Assembly (NCBI GenBank): GCA_037043015.1
Contig: CM073324.1
Coordinates: 2,473,413-2,537,412 of the forward strand
Direction: 5' to 3'
DNA from: Bryum argenteum
Lineage: Eukaryota; Streptophyta; Bryopsida; Bryales; Bryaceae
DNA length: 64,000 nucleotides
Shown: one piece after another, positions 11,862 through 23,182 of the stretch
Position numbering within the stretch: the first letter of the stretch is position 1
Layout of the letters: each line of letters begins with the position of its first letter
Position numbers and translations under genes: made by a program
The notes under the pieces: generated by a model
What the model saw: the letters and a program-made list of their open reading frames with translations, nothing else
The model's database searches: none
What the model was told of the DNA's origin: nothing

Positions 11862-14609
11862 TTACCTCACATATCGAAGGTTGGGATATGGGCGTGATGT
11901 GAACTCAAGCTGTTGAATTCCTTGTCTGCAAGAACGTTTCAACCAAGCCGACGTAGATTCGGTAATCATCTTGCGCAGTATTGGAAGACAGTCTTGTAAC
12001 TTCTTCCTTGCTCCAGGATGGTGAGCACTATTTATCAGCAACTACACAAAGGAAGAAAACGGTCAAAAAAACTGATGTGGAATGATGTACAATCTGCAGG
12101 TCTCTCATCCATGACAGTGTCGGTGCACAGCTACAGGAGTTCCGACACTTACCCTCAGTTCGAGGATGATTATGTAGTTGTGAGCTGCTCTTGCATTTAA
12201 AATTATGATGCCAATTACCCTCGAGGCAAGGACATTTGAACCTTGTGTTTATGTTGAGTCATTCTCTTGACTCGAGCGTGGTTTCTTTCCCAGTGATGAA
12301 AATATTAGTCTCAAGGTTTCTCGAGAGTTGTTTAGTATATCCTTTTTTTTTCGATTCAGATTTTATTTTGATCTCATTGCAATCTAGCCGATTAAAGATG
12401 GATGAGATGAGGAACGTCTGCTTTACCTGCAGTACGTAGAGGCAGATGACGTCGTCCGTAAGATCCAACATGGGTTTGATGTACGGAACACCTCCTGCGT
12501 TGAAAATTCGGAACTTCCCTTCGACGGCGATGGTGATACTGCAGGTTCATCACAATCATTCGGGATTCAGTTACCAGGGTCAATCAGTGTCGAGGATCAG
12601 TATATACAGTGGAATCTCTGAGTCTAATTGAGAAATTACCTCAACAGCGCAGCCAGTCCGAAGACTTGTATCCGGGGCTCGATATGATGCAGGTATGGTA
12701 GAAGCTTCTCAATCGCACCTTGCTTAATAGCTTGATCTTTGCCCTTGATGTGGAAGCTGCGTTCATCACAATTACAACAATAGAGAGTGGATATCACAAT
12801 ATTAATCTGACTTCCGTCTTGTTCGTGGTAGAGCAATTTGACATAACCTCAAAGCTCGAACACAAGGTAAATGTTGATGAAGAAGTTAAAAAGATCCGCT
12901 ATCTCTACACAGCATTTAAGAGGCAATAACAAATCTGATTTACTCTCTGGGGAAAAGGGAAGATGCAGTTAAGTATACACACCAGATGAGACATAAAAAT
13001 CTTGTAGCAGCCTCTTTCAGATCCAAAAATGGGGAATCCATCAGACGCAGTGCAGTAGGCACGGAATTAACCTGTACATATGTTTGTCAGACTGGCTAGA
13101 AGATGTATGCGTTCTAACTAATTAAGTTACATGCACCTGCAGCAAGATCTTATTATGACGCGTTTGAGACTTGCATCGAGAAGTTCTAGCATTGCCTTCT
13201 CGCAGTAATTTAAACCAATCACACATTTTGACAGAACATCCAAAGCCGCGATAGTATTTAAGCGGTCTGTCTCTTGATTAATTCGCCCCATTATAAACTT
13301 CAAGGTCGAACCTTTGTTGACGAGCACATCTCGCGCTGTAGAACCACACAATCAGATCCATTAGTAAGTACGTGGACATGGAAAGCAACAGAATATGTAT
13401 GCCTGATCAATCAGTGAAGATAAAGTATAGCTTCTAACCATTAAGAAATCTTTCCAAATCTGCAGTTTATAGGGGATCCACTGTAACATGTACTACAATA
13501 TTGAATTGGCAAGAAGAGCAACCTACCCCTGTCAGAATAACAACAGTCATTGAGAGCACTTAAAGCATTGCCTCTCAACAATATATTGTCGACTCCCACC
13601 TGTAATACGAAACCACAACGTAAATGACAGCTCATGGTGCATGCTTGTTTCCACCTTAACGAGCGTAAAACATAGCATTCTATATAGAAATTGACCTCTG
13701 TGTCGTACTGGATTAACAGAAAATTGAAGGACTAAAAGTATGCCAAAGGCACGACTAGAGGTTTCCATCAACAACTTACGTAGTCCACAAGTTTGTCAAT
13801 GCACTTGAGGTCGACCAGAGCGTCCCAAGCTTCTGTCGAGGCTGTCAACACAAAACAACGCCCCTTGATTATTACACAAGCTCAAAACATAAGAGCACCC
13901 GAGTGAGCATATATATATCAGTTCCGGCGTCAAATGCACCTGAAGCATACTTAAAGCACATGGCGAGCTCCTGCCTAAGATACATATCTTCCTCCGTCTG
14001 CGCTATCTCAGCCAACAGGGGAAGAATTCCTACGTCCAGGGCAGAAACATCATCAAGCACGAATCAGCACTACTTTCAGATAGCATCTCAAGAACAGCAA
14101 AGAAACATCTGTGTGCACCTGCAGCAAGACAGCGCACGCGAGAATCGGGAGTGCAAAGCAGCTCAACACACCATTGAACTGCCTTCTGCCGAATTACAAT
14201 GTCTTTCGTGGCCGTCGTTTTGAATATTCTCACCTATCACAAGGTCGAGCGTGGAGATACACATGAAAATTAGGCTCTCCAATCGTCAATTCTCAATCCA
14301 ACAACAATGCAGGGCACAAATGCAAAGAGTCGACTCTCTGTCTTGAGGAAAATAGCATACCAGCTTGGAATACATGAAGTCCAAGAAGCCAAGTGTGATT
14401 CTCGGCTCAAATTCAGGCCAGTAGACCAGGGGATGATGGGGATGCTGTTGCATTAAGTTGCCCGGTGGCAACTCACTCTTCAATAAAGGATAACCTTCTT
14501 CACAATCCGGCACATTACAAAACTTCGTCATATCTTCCGTCCGTCTACACTGATCAGAATACCACCACGCTTTGCACTGACGCATAGTCTCGTCCTCCAA
14601 AGGCGCCAT
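11862..14609 (-). CDS. armadillo-like helical repeat protein, 11-exon model
   Basis: I do not recognise the exact family. Exons read from splice signals: 14609-14361, 14233-14119, 14029-13940, 13841-13780, 13599-13527, 13459-13439, 13335-13137, 13071-12983, 12756-12640, 12538-12427, 12041-11862. The N-terminus holds a Cys/Trp-rich segment (residues about 11-38, including CKAWWYSDQC and FCNVPDC). The rest consists of amphipathic helix pairs typical of ARM repeats, for example 'VGILPLLAEIAQ', 'GAIEKLLPYLHHIEPRIQVF' and 'AGGVPYIKPML'. About 435 residues, probably an adaptor. Phases agree at all junctions except 13137/13071, where they clash: either the donor lies at 13160 with a weak GTCATA site or there is an indel. 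The sixth exon is a 21-nt microexon. The stop TAA overlaps a possible donor, so more 3' exons cannot be excluded. Confidence 0.65.
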
Positions 14610-14639
14610 GCTCAGGATGAAAATACTAGCCTCACGTCA

Positions 14640-15350
14640 AAATTTCCACTCACATTTCTCTCCACGATCAACTAACCATTCCTGCATCAAAAACTCGGCC
14701 AAAACGAACGAAAACACCTATACCGATCTCCAGTGACATCCAAGTCCACATTCAAGTGAGTTGATACAAAATTTGTCTTTAATTCTTGCACAATTAAACG
14801 AAGCATTCCTGCGTCCTTGATTGACGACCCCTTGCCAGATCAGTCAACCAATTCAGCATCATCATCGAACTTCCAAGAAGCTTACTTGAAAACATAGAAC
14901 TCTGTTTTGGATAGATAAGTACACCGATTTTCAGTGACATAAAAACTGAAATCAAGTCCACCGCAGCAAGCCACATGAAGCTAAGATGATACAAGACTTG
15001 TAATCGATTCGTGCATAATACAATTATCATTCCCGCATTATGAACAAGTCCTGTTGCCGGATGTTCGTCAACTAAATCTTGGAATAAAGATCTCCGTTCG
15101 CTTTACCATTAACCATTCCAGCATCGTCGTCGAAAACTCCCATGAAAACAAGGAACTCTGTTTCCGATTGATAAGTACACCGATTTCCGATGACATAAAA
15201 TCAGGAATCGAGTCCATCACAGCAAGCCACATTTAGCTAAGATAATGCAAGATTTGTGATCGATGCAATCACCTCGATTGACGATCTCCGGCCAAGTCCT
15301 GTTGCCTGATTTTGGAGTGCATCAACAAAATCTTGGAGTCAAGCACCTTC
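14640..15350. repeat. degenerate tandem duplications upstream of the armadillo-like gene
   Basis: A segment containing gataagtacaccgattt and 'cagcaagccacat' occurs near 14911-14985 and again 256 bp downstream near 15167-15235, with about 85% similarity by eye. A weaker third copy (accattcctgcatc ... ctataccgatctccagtgacat) starts near 14675. The array is the 5' flank of the armadillo-like gene. Confidence 0.7.
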
Positions 15351-15359
15351 GATTATCGA

Positions 15360-16035
15360 GCTACATCAAGCGGGAGCGATTGACGATTTGCAATAAACGA
15401 TTGCGACTCTCGAAACACTGAGGAACTTTGCTTTTTCAGTTGCCTTCATCTTCGGGGATACCAGCGTCAATTAGCGATGCGAACCGGCGCGAAGAATTAC
15501 TAATTTCTCTGACTACTCTAATTTCCACTTAAACTGTCCCTTTCCTGGACGCTGGAGCTGTATAGTCTTCCCCGGTAACCGTGCACTCTCCCCTCATTGG
15601 TTCTGCACATTTATCTAATTAATGTACTGGTAATCCCCGTTCACACCGCAAGATAATTCTATTTATGCAACATTCCATTTCCCTTGTACTGTAGCCCTCA
15701 TGTTGAAAATTTTTCCTACCACATTACACTTTGTTCTTTTTGTTTCTTCTCCCCCAACTTTTTTGACATAAGACGATCTTTTTGATAATGATAAAGTCTA
15801 GAGAAGGATCTTTGTATGTGGGTTCAGGTGCAGGGAGCTTTCGCAGAAGCCAAATGGCCAACGGGGGCGTGGCGAATCAGAAAGGGCAGGCGGGGGAGGG
15901 ACCCTTGGAACAATCAAGGGTCCGACCACGGAGCTCGAGTCTGGCGTACCTCGGACCATCCATGACACCATTCTCACGTACCTTGACATTCCCCGTGCCA
16001 CTGCTGCTCCTTTCATTTTCCTTTCAGCAGCCATG
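15360..16035. other. intergenic region, divergent promoters
   Basis: This lies between the divergent armadillo-like and fructokinase genes. Open frames on both strands (15782-16192 plus, 15798-16049 minus) are GC-rich shadows of each other with no family resemblance. No TATA box can be assigned with confidence. Confidence 0.4.
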
Positions 16036-16044
16036 GCGCCCTCT

Positions 16045-16540
16045 TGCATCTCGGGCCCCCTCGTATTCTAACAGTAAGCTCCTTCGCGTCTTCCATCCCC
16101 GCATCATGTCGGTTCAATGCTTCGATCGTCCTGGCCGGGATGCCGGCATTGCTCTGTTGCTTAATCCTTTACTCTGTCTCTGGAATATTTGATGGAGCCA
16201 ATTGTGATCGGATCGTCTGCGGGAATCATTGAGCACTGCGTGGATGGTAGGGTTTTGAGCAAGGAGGCTTTGGTTTAAAAGGAATGAGAAACTTCTCGGG
16301 CTCCCTTGTGTTTTAGCAGTAAGCTAGAATCCTCACAAAATGCTGCTTCAATACATCTGCTCCTGGAAAAATTCGTGCTGTAAAAATTGGCGGGATGCTG
16401 AAGCTTTGATTTCGATTTTGGAGTTTCTGATGTAGCCGATTTGGAGTTTTTGATGTAGCCGATTTCGATCGGGGAGCTGCGGGAGGAATTGAGGAGGAGG
16501 ATTGTTTGGGCGTGCATGGTAGGGTTTTGAGCAAGGAGCG
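16045..16540. repeat. local duplication of about 250-270 bp in the fructokinase 5' flank
   Basis: The block with 'cagtaagct' preceded by a ctcggg(c/t)(c)ccct run occurs at about 16050-16080 and 16297-16327. The phrase GTAGGGTTTTGAGCAAGGAG occurs at 16246 and again at 16520. Spacings are 247 and 273 bp. The second copy also contains a 23-bp direct repeat (ggagttt(c/t)tgatgtagccgatt). It probably belongs to the promoter or 5' UTR of the fructokinase. Confidence 0.7.
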
Positions 16541-16782
16541 GGAGGGGGAGGAGGCTCTGGTGTGGAAGGAGAGTGATCAGTGGATGCGAAAGCGACGGAT
16601 TCTGCCGAGAAGGCGTGGTCAGAAAGTGAGCGAAAACGACGTGCTTCAGTTGCTTCAAGGGTGGGGGAGGGGGAGGGGGGGAGGAGGTACCAATAAGCAA
16701 AGAGGAGAAGAAAAAGCAGCAAGAATTAGAGAAAGCGCAAAAGAGAGCGGGGCGGGTGAAGGGAGGGAGCGGGGGGAGTTCA

Positions 16783-19477
16783 ATGGCGTGCGGGTGCTTC
16801 AGGAATCCATGTAATTCACAGCCACTGATGCATTCATCAAATGTTGCATCGCAATCGCATATGATCGCTTCTAAGAGCTTCACTGCACCGTCTCGTCCTC
16901 TGCGCACGTCCTTTCTTCAATCCCTTCCTACGGTGAGGGTCGTTGCGAAGCGTGTCAGGTCGCCCAGGGTCTCTCCTATTACTGCTGAAGGTGAGAGACA
17001 TGCTTCTTTATTCCTGCAGCCTGTGCATTTCTGACTGAGCTACCATTTTTGTTGCGGCCCTCAAGCTGAGAACCATTCATCTCACAATGTGCACACCCGG
17101 AAGCTTTGAAGTTGTTGCTGTGCCATTTCATTGTATGACGTTTTTTATCTAGAAGCTCGAAGTCTGCTCAGGATGACGGATTGGAGTACAAGGATTAGCT
17201 AGTGGTGTGAAGCGAGCACAAAATATTGATTCTCTCACTAGCCATGGGCTACAAATTTGGCAGTGGAGTGGGTGATCAGTCGACAATGATGCTGACCATT
17301 GGTGGTGTTGGTTGCATGTGGTTGCTTGCCTGCAGTTAGGGGCAAAAATGGATTGGTGGTATGTATCGGGGAGCTCCTCATTGATTTTGTGCCCACGGTT
17401 GGAGGCCTCTCGCTCGCTGATGCTCCAGCATTCAAAAAAGCGCCAGGAGGTGCACCTGCTAATGTTGCGTGTGGAATAGCCAAGCTTGGCGGCAACGCAG
17501 CTTTTGTTGGCAAGGTTTGTCAGCGCCTTTCCGATGTCTTAGCACTAGTTCTGCGTGTCGAGTTGTTTCTGGCTTTGAACCAAAGAGGGGATGCCAATCG
17601 CACGAGCACAAGCTCGATCTCAGATTAGTTACTTAGTACTCTTATGTATCATGTTTGTTGCAACCTGAACTTTACGCCATAGTCATTAACAGGGAATGTT
17701 ACGTCTACGTTGCAGCTAGACTAGGAACATGTAACAGAGCTTCACATAGCTGTGTAGCTGCACTCCGAAAGGGGACAGAGCCTCCCTTGTAGCTCCGTAG
17801 CTGTTACACAAGAGATATAGCTGTCTAAAGTGAAGCTTATCTTCAGACTGGAGTGTCGCTCAGTAGGAGTCTTTTCATAAGAGTAAACATTGGAGGGTTC
17901 AAACAGGAGAAATATACAGGAATCAGCTTGGTGATCTTGGTGCTCTGCAGGTTGGCGATGACGAGTTCGGTTACATGCTTTGTGACGTGCTCAAGGACCA
18001 GAAGGTGGAAACGAAAGGTATTCGGTTTGACTCGCAAGCGAGGACGGCTCTTGCGTTCGTTACCTTAAGGGATGACGGAGAGCGGGAGTTCATGTTCTAC
18101 CGAAACCCCAGTGCGGATATGCTCTTTCAAATCGGTGAACTGGACATTGATTTGTTAAAGGAGGTACTGCTATGCGTGCTGTGGTTGATTAGTACCACTT
18201 TGTTAGACTCTTTTCACTTCAGGGGTTCAACTTATCAAACGACTGCAGAAATTGATGAAAGGAAGATTTTGATGTTCATGCGCAGTCGTCCATCATACAT
18301 TATGGCTCCATCAGCTTGATCACAGAACCTTCTCGCTCCACACACTTGGAGGCAATGCGTATTGCCAAAGAGGCAGGTTCTTTGTTATCCTACGATCCAA
18401 ATCTCCGGCTACCTTTGTGGACGTCGGCTGCGGCCGCAAAAGAGGGCATCAAGTCCATTTGGGACCAAGCCGATATCATTAAGGTTCGTTGACATGATCA
18501 TCAACTACAGCTGATATTTAGCTGCTTTAACTACCAGCTACTGGTTGCTGAAAGCCATCAGTCCTTCGTTTTTTATGCATGCATTGAAGATTGTGCTGAA
18601 TTTGTAGACTGCAGTGTCTTTTGCATAATATGGAAGATGACGTCGTTAATTCAGTTAAACTGGAGCTGACAAATTGATAAACTACATTTTTGTTGTTTTT
18701 TAAAGGTTAGCGATGAGGAGGTGATATTCCTCACTGGTGGCGACCCCAAAGATGACGCTAACAATATGAGGATGTTTCACCCTCGCTGCAAGTTGATGCT
18801 GGTTACCGAGGGTGGGGAGGGATGTCGCTATTACACCCCGGTCTGTAAATTCTACTCGAGTCATTCTTAAAAAAAATTCAGGATTTCTCTGTATGCTACT
18901 TCACTTGCTGTAGAATCTCCTTTCACTAAGCTACTTCCTGGTTCTGGAAATTCAGAAATTTAAAGGGCAAGTGCCAGGCGTGAAGGTTCAAGTTGTTGAT
19001 ACTACTGGGGCCGGTGACGCATTTTGTGCTGGTCTTTTGAGCCAGATTGCTGCACGTCCAGCTATTATGGAGGCAAGAGCTGCTCTCTATTCGTGGACTA
19101 GTACCTATCTTGTATAGTTTGTTGCGATTATTTAATTTTTCTTGAGTTGAATACATGCTCAGAATTACGGTTAGAAGGTTGGATGTACGAAGGTGCATGA
19201 GAAGGCCGAAGACGTTTGTCGGGCATAGGTCCTTAGATTAGCTAGCTTTTGGTACTGTTATTTTGTATTAGGGTCTTTTCAGGAAGATAATTGCAAGGCT
19301 TTGACATGTTTGTGAATCACTGTAACATTACAGGAGGAGGCCAAGCTGCGAGAAGCTCTCTTGTTTGCAAATGCCTGCGGAGCTATTACGACGACCGAAA
19401 GAGGAGCGATTCCGTCACTCCCAGACAAGGAGACTGTCTATCGGCTCATAAGTAAACTTCAGAGGCTTTCTGCCTAA
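16783..19477 (+). CDS. fructokinase, pfkB family, probably plastid-targeted
   Basis: Phosphorylates fructose with ATP to fructose-6-phosphate. Exons: 16783-16990, 17336-17514, 17951-18163, 18286-18483, 18706-18840, 18956-19072, 19334-19477, giving 397 residues with all phases agreeing. The kinase core begins at about residue 76 ([13 protein letters not shown]). The first pfkB signature GGAPANVA lies near residue 108. The second signature DTTGAGDAF lies near residue 326, with catalytic Asp at about 332. Domain content and order are those of plant fructokinases. The 70-residue leader is rich in Ser, Arg, Pro and Thr and lacks acidic residues early on, so a chloroplast transit peptide is likely (inference). 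The ATG at 16783 is the first in frame that fits. Intron 6 appears to start with GC (ATGGAG|GCAAGA). Confidence 0.92.
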
Positions 19478-20708
19478 TTTATAAGCATATTTTTTACCTA
19501 TTACTTAGTCATAAAAAGGCTCATTCTGGGGGGAAGGGACGGTCGATCACTGTTGTGAGTCTTGTGAAGCAAAAAGCTCAGTAATCCGGTGTTAAACGTA
19601 TCTTTTCGGTTCCCACACTCTGAGCCTGTCATTTTGTGAGTTCCTGCTTGTGATATTATTGGTGAAATAATATCACGTGGGAACGTAGTGCACTAGGATC
19701 AACCAAACGTGTTGATGTTTTCTGTATAAATCAGATACACTGTATCGTTCGGTTGAAATAAGTTGTAGGATGTCCGTTGTAGCATATCATATCATACATA
19801 CAGGTATATATATGGCCCATACCCTCATATGTATCTGCTGATGTCATCTGGCATTCCCTTTTTAAATCTGAAACTGGCTATATAATCTTCTTGTTCAAGG
19901 TTCTTTCTACTTGATTTTTTCTGCTTTATGTCATGCTTCTTCACTGGTCTTGCTCGAGCTCCATAAGGCTTTTAGATTCCTACACTTGTGGTGCACTCAA
20001 CATAAATTATTTGTTTTTCATGGAATCAATTGCTGTTTTGTTTTTACTTATCATGTCATGGGACAATACAGTAGGATATCAGTCGTCTAAGACTGCAGTA
20101 ATTGATTGTTCGCTCCAGAAAAACCAAGTGCCGCTCCGGCGACAAGTGCGGATCCATCATGGCAAGGTTACCAAAAGTGGCGATATCGGAATTCGACGAC
20201 AGCCTTGTGAAGAAAGCCAGGGAGGAAGCTGAAGGTGGATGAAGTGCAAGCAGGTTGAGTACTTGCGAGTTTTGACATGTGCACTCACACTCAAACTTAG
20301 TTTGGAAACTTTGTTTTGCAAGGTAAGGACTCATGCAGGTAAGGTGAATATTGGTCTTGGTGTCAGTTTTTCACGCTGACCACTGTACAGAAGTGAAATC
20401 TGCTGCATCATTGTCCTAGTGGTTAACTCAGTCCAGACGTGCATTGATCGTGTTGTAGCGTTTCAGTACTGACAGAGTCACGACTGCACTCAAGTTACTT
20501 CACATGAGTCTCAAGAGAGGGAAAAGATCCTTGGAGCACTGGAGTACTTGGATGAAAGATCGGAACCTGAAACATGTTTCTGACCGGCAATGCTTATGAA
20601 ATGGGAAGCAGCTTATTAAATTTGTGCTGAGTCTTTGGAGAGCATTATTTTTTTGGATATTTTATTCTGATGCATGCTGTTTCAACTTATTGCTGTAAGT
20701 TACTAACT
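19478..20708. other. 3' flank of the fructokinase gene, no confident gene
   Basis: Contains the probable 3' UTR and an 11-bp stem hairpin at 19650-19676 (GTGATATTATT, loop GGTGA, AATAATATCAC). A short frame starting ATG at 20159 encodes about 27 residues beginning MARLPKVAISEFDDSL. It looks exon-like but has no context, so it may be a stray exon or chance. Confidence 0.45.
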
Positions 20709-20710
20709 TA

Positions 20711-21074
20711 ACCCTTAAACGCCCTTGGGGTCTAAAACGGGCAGCCCAAAATTGGATCACAGCATCTTTTGGACTTGGGTATCATGAATAGTGCACTTTT
20801 TGAACTTGGGCATCATGAATGGACCAATCAATGATGAGCTTGCAACCTCCTACAAGGTTATGTACCACCCCAACCTACCTGCCACAATCCTTTCAAAGCA
20901 CAAAATCCTTCATACAAATTGTGATTTGAATTGTAAAAATTCACTTTTTGAATGCATCATAAGATGGTGACCAGTTTGACATCAAAATATAAGTGAAAAG
21001 TTGAGTACATTGAGAGCTACAGGGAAGATTCTGTTGGAATCAAGCCCCTCGGGCTTGCTTGGGCGTTTAAGGGT
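20711..21074. mobile_element. 364-bp MITE with ACCCTTAAACGCCC termini and TA target
   Basis: Left end TA|ACCCTTAAACGCCC (from 20711) and right end GGGCGTTTAAGGGT|TA (to 21074) are exact inverted repeats of 14 bp. The similarity continues imperfectly inward (cttgggg versus the inverted ccccaa-like cctcgggcttg). The flanking TA on both sides is the Tc1/mariner-type target. There is no coding capacity, so it is non-autonomous. Confidence 0.8.
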
Positions 21075-21079
21075 TAACT

Positions 21080-23180
21080 CGGAGTGCTGCATCTTTTCTT
21101 CACTTAACTGACTGCTTGCTCACTGTCAGTGTTATCATAACGTGCAGCCGTGCAGGTGGTCCGTCTGAACGTTTTAGTACCTCCATATTGTTGGCCACCC
21201 AAAATTGATTGCACTCATTATGTATGGATAACTTGTTGATTGATACTGCCACCACTAAGGTAAGGTGTCCTATTATGGCGCAATTTTCAGCACAGAAAAT
21301 CTACAGAAATGTTGCCAGTGCAAGCAATTTTTGTGCATGTGGAAAATTAGTAGAAAACTAGAGCAAGTGGAATCATCATTTTTCGACTCTTCTACAGTAA
21401 GTAATGAATTTTCAAAGATGGAAATATAGGTGTTCCTAAAATGGTGCCCTAAAGTGACGCCCTATAATCTTCGCAGTGTGTACATGGTACTGTTGTATGG
21501 AGAAGCTATTATGTACGTGACAGTGAAGATTACTAGGGCTCCATTTTCGGCACTGCGCCATTTTTGGCTGCTCTACCATAATCAGGAGAAGAAAAGACTG
21601 CTGATTATGAGCTTTGCCAGAGTTCTTACCTTTTCAGAGTGTTTCTGAATTAAGGTAAAAACTTGTTAAAACATCATGTCGGGTGATTTCCTTATGGTAA
21701 GAGTACATGTTTAACAGTCATCAAAGTAAAATCATCGTATTTTATCTCTATTCTCAAAAAGGACACTCTCCAAAGTTTAGAATGTGTGATTTGAGTATGA
21801 GATCACATTTTTGGGTTTTAAAATCAATAAATGATTTTGTTTTTATCTTCATTACTACTCAATTGGTGACATATCATACATGAAGAAATGGATCATTTGT
21901 CTTCTTGACAGCAATCTGCACCATTCACTACTTGATACCAAATTATTCTGAGGACAATATGATGTCCACTTTATGTCCCAAGATAAAAATAGAAATAAAA
22001 ACTCTCACAATGATTTTTCACTACTTGATACCAAATCATTCTAGGACAATATGATGTCCATTTTATGTCCCAAGATAAAAATGGAAATAAAAACTCTCAT
22101 AATGATTCTTAGGAAGTACATGAAGGTTTTTGGTGAAACCTTATGATCTTCCAAGTATTCTCAATTACCTTCAATGAACGCAAAACTCTAACTAATTAGT
22201 AAGGTGAGGTTGAGTGATCAAAATCATGCATTTATTTTGTAACTTAGATAATATTGAGAAAGTGATTTCTCAATGCCTTCAAGTGAACCAAAACTATTGA
22301 AGCATTCCATAAACGTTAACCCCCAAAGTCAATAGGAGACTTTGGTCAACTCTAGGTTACACAAAGTTTTGACTATATCACTTACTTTGTCCATGCACAA
22401 AAACTGTTCATCTATTAACTTCATTACAGTGTTGTCAAATAGAAATTTGGTCCATTATTGAGTAATCCACCTCACTTTAGAAAATTAGAAATTTTACCTT
22501 ACATTGCAAAATGACAAATTTAGTAGAAATATAGTAAGTGGCTTGGAAAGCGTTTTGTGGCAGTAGTTTATTGAATGAATCTTGGAAAATGGGCAAAGTA
22601 TTTTGAAAATTGGATGAATTGGAATCATGAAATTGCACCCAAGACAGAATTACTTATGAATTTTGGAAGTGGAACCCATAGGTGAACTCAAAACCACTCA
22701 CCTTGAATTTGAACTGCAAAGTTGAAAGCTATAATGAACCTCATGCTTGGATAGGTCTAGTGAACAGTTTGAGCCACCTACCAGAAGACTTAGTTAATCA
22801 CAAAGTTCAGAAGTTTATTGAATGAATCTTGGAAAATGGGCACCTCATAATGTCACTTTTTGACCCAACAAACACGTAAGCATTTACTTTGGCCAAAGTA
22901 CGACTAAACTAGTAACACCCAAAACTTACTACGAACTTACTACGACGGATCGACTCATTCTTTCTCGAGACCACCCTCGGAGAACTCTCCGATCGATCCA
23001 GTTCCTCGTCTCGCACTTTTTCAATCTTGCAATGCAATCACGCCTCCAAACAATCGCGAGCTCGCCATCAATGTTTTGATCCCTAGCTCGTCTCCAATGG
23101 GCTCGTCATCGACAATTGTCGAGCTCGTGCTCGGAGCGAGATCTGAGGTAGAAACAGACTCCTCCTGAGGGAGAAAGCAA
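21080..23180. other. AT-rich intergenic region before the GAUT gene
   Basis: No gene is recognised. It contains the 93-bp tandem duplication listed separately. A phrase 'ttattgaatgaatcttggaaaatgggca' occurs near 22567 and again near 22814. The last 250 bases are CT/GA-rich and are the likely promoter and 5' UTR of the GAUT gene. Confidence 0.5.
21926..22110. repeat. 93-bp tandem duplication
   Basis: Two head-to-tail copies of a unit beginning CACTACTTGATACCAAAT and ending in AATGATT. They differ at a handful of positions and by a short deletion in the second copy. Confidence 0.9.
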
Positions 23181-23182
23181 TC

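Noticed and set aside
15782..16192. 136-codon GC-rich plus-strand ORF
   Set aside because: Overlaps a duplicated 5' flank and has equally long opposite-strand frames; Ser/Pro/Arg content reflects base composition.
16275..16907. 210-codon minus-strand ORF opposite the fructokinase first exon
   Set aside because: It is antisense to the coding and GA-rich 5' region; long only because that strand is CT-rich and stop-poor.
19933..20232. 99-codon plus-strand ORF after the fructokinase gene
   Set aside because: No family resemblance, hydrophobic by composition, and overlapping other frames equally open; probably 3' flank.
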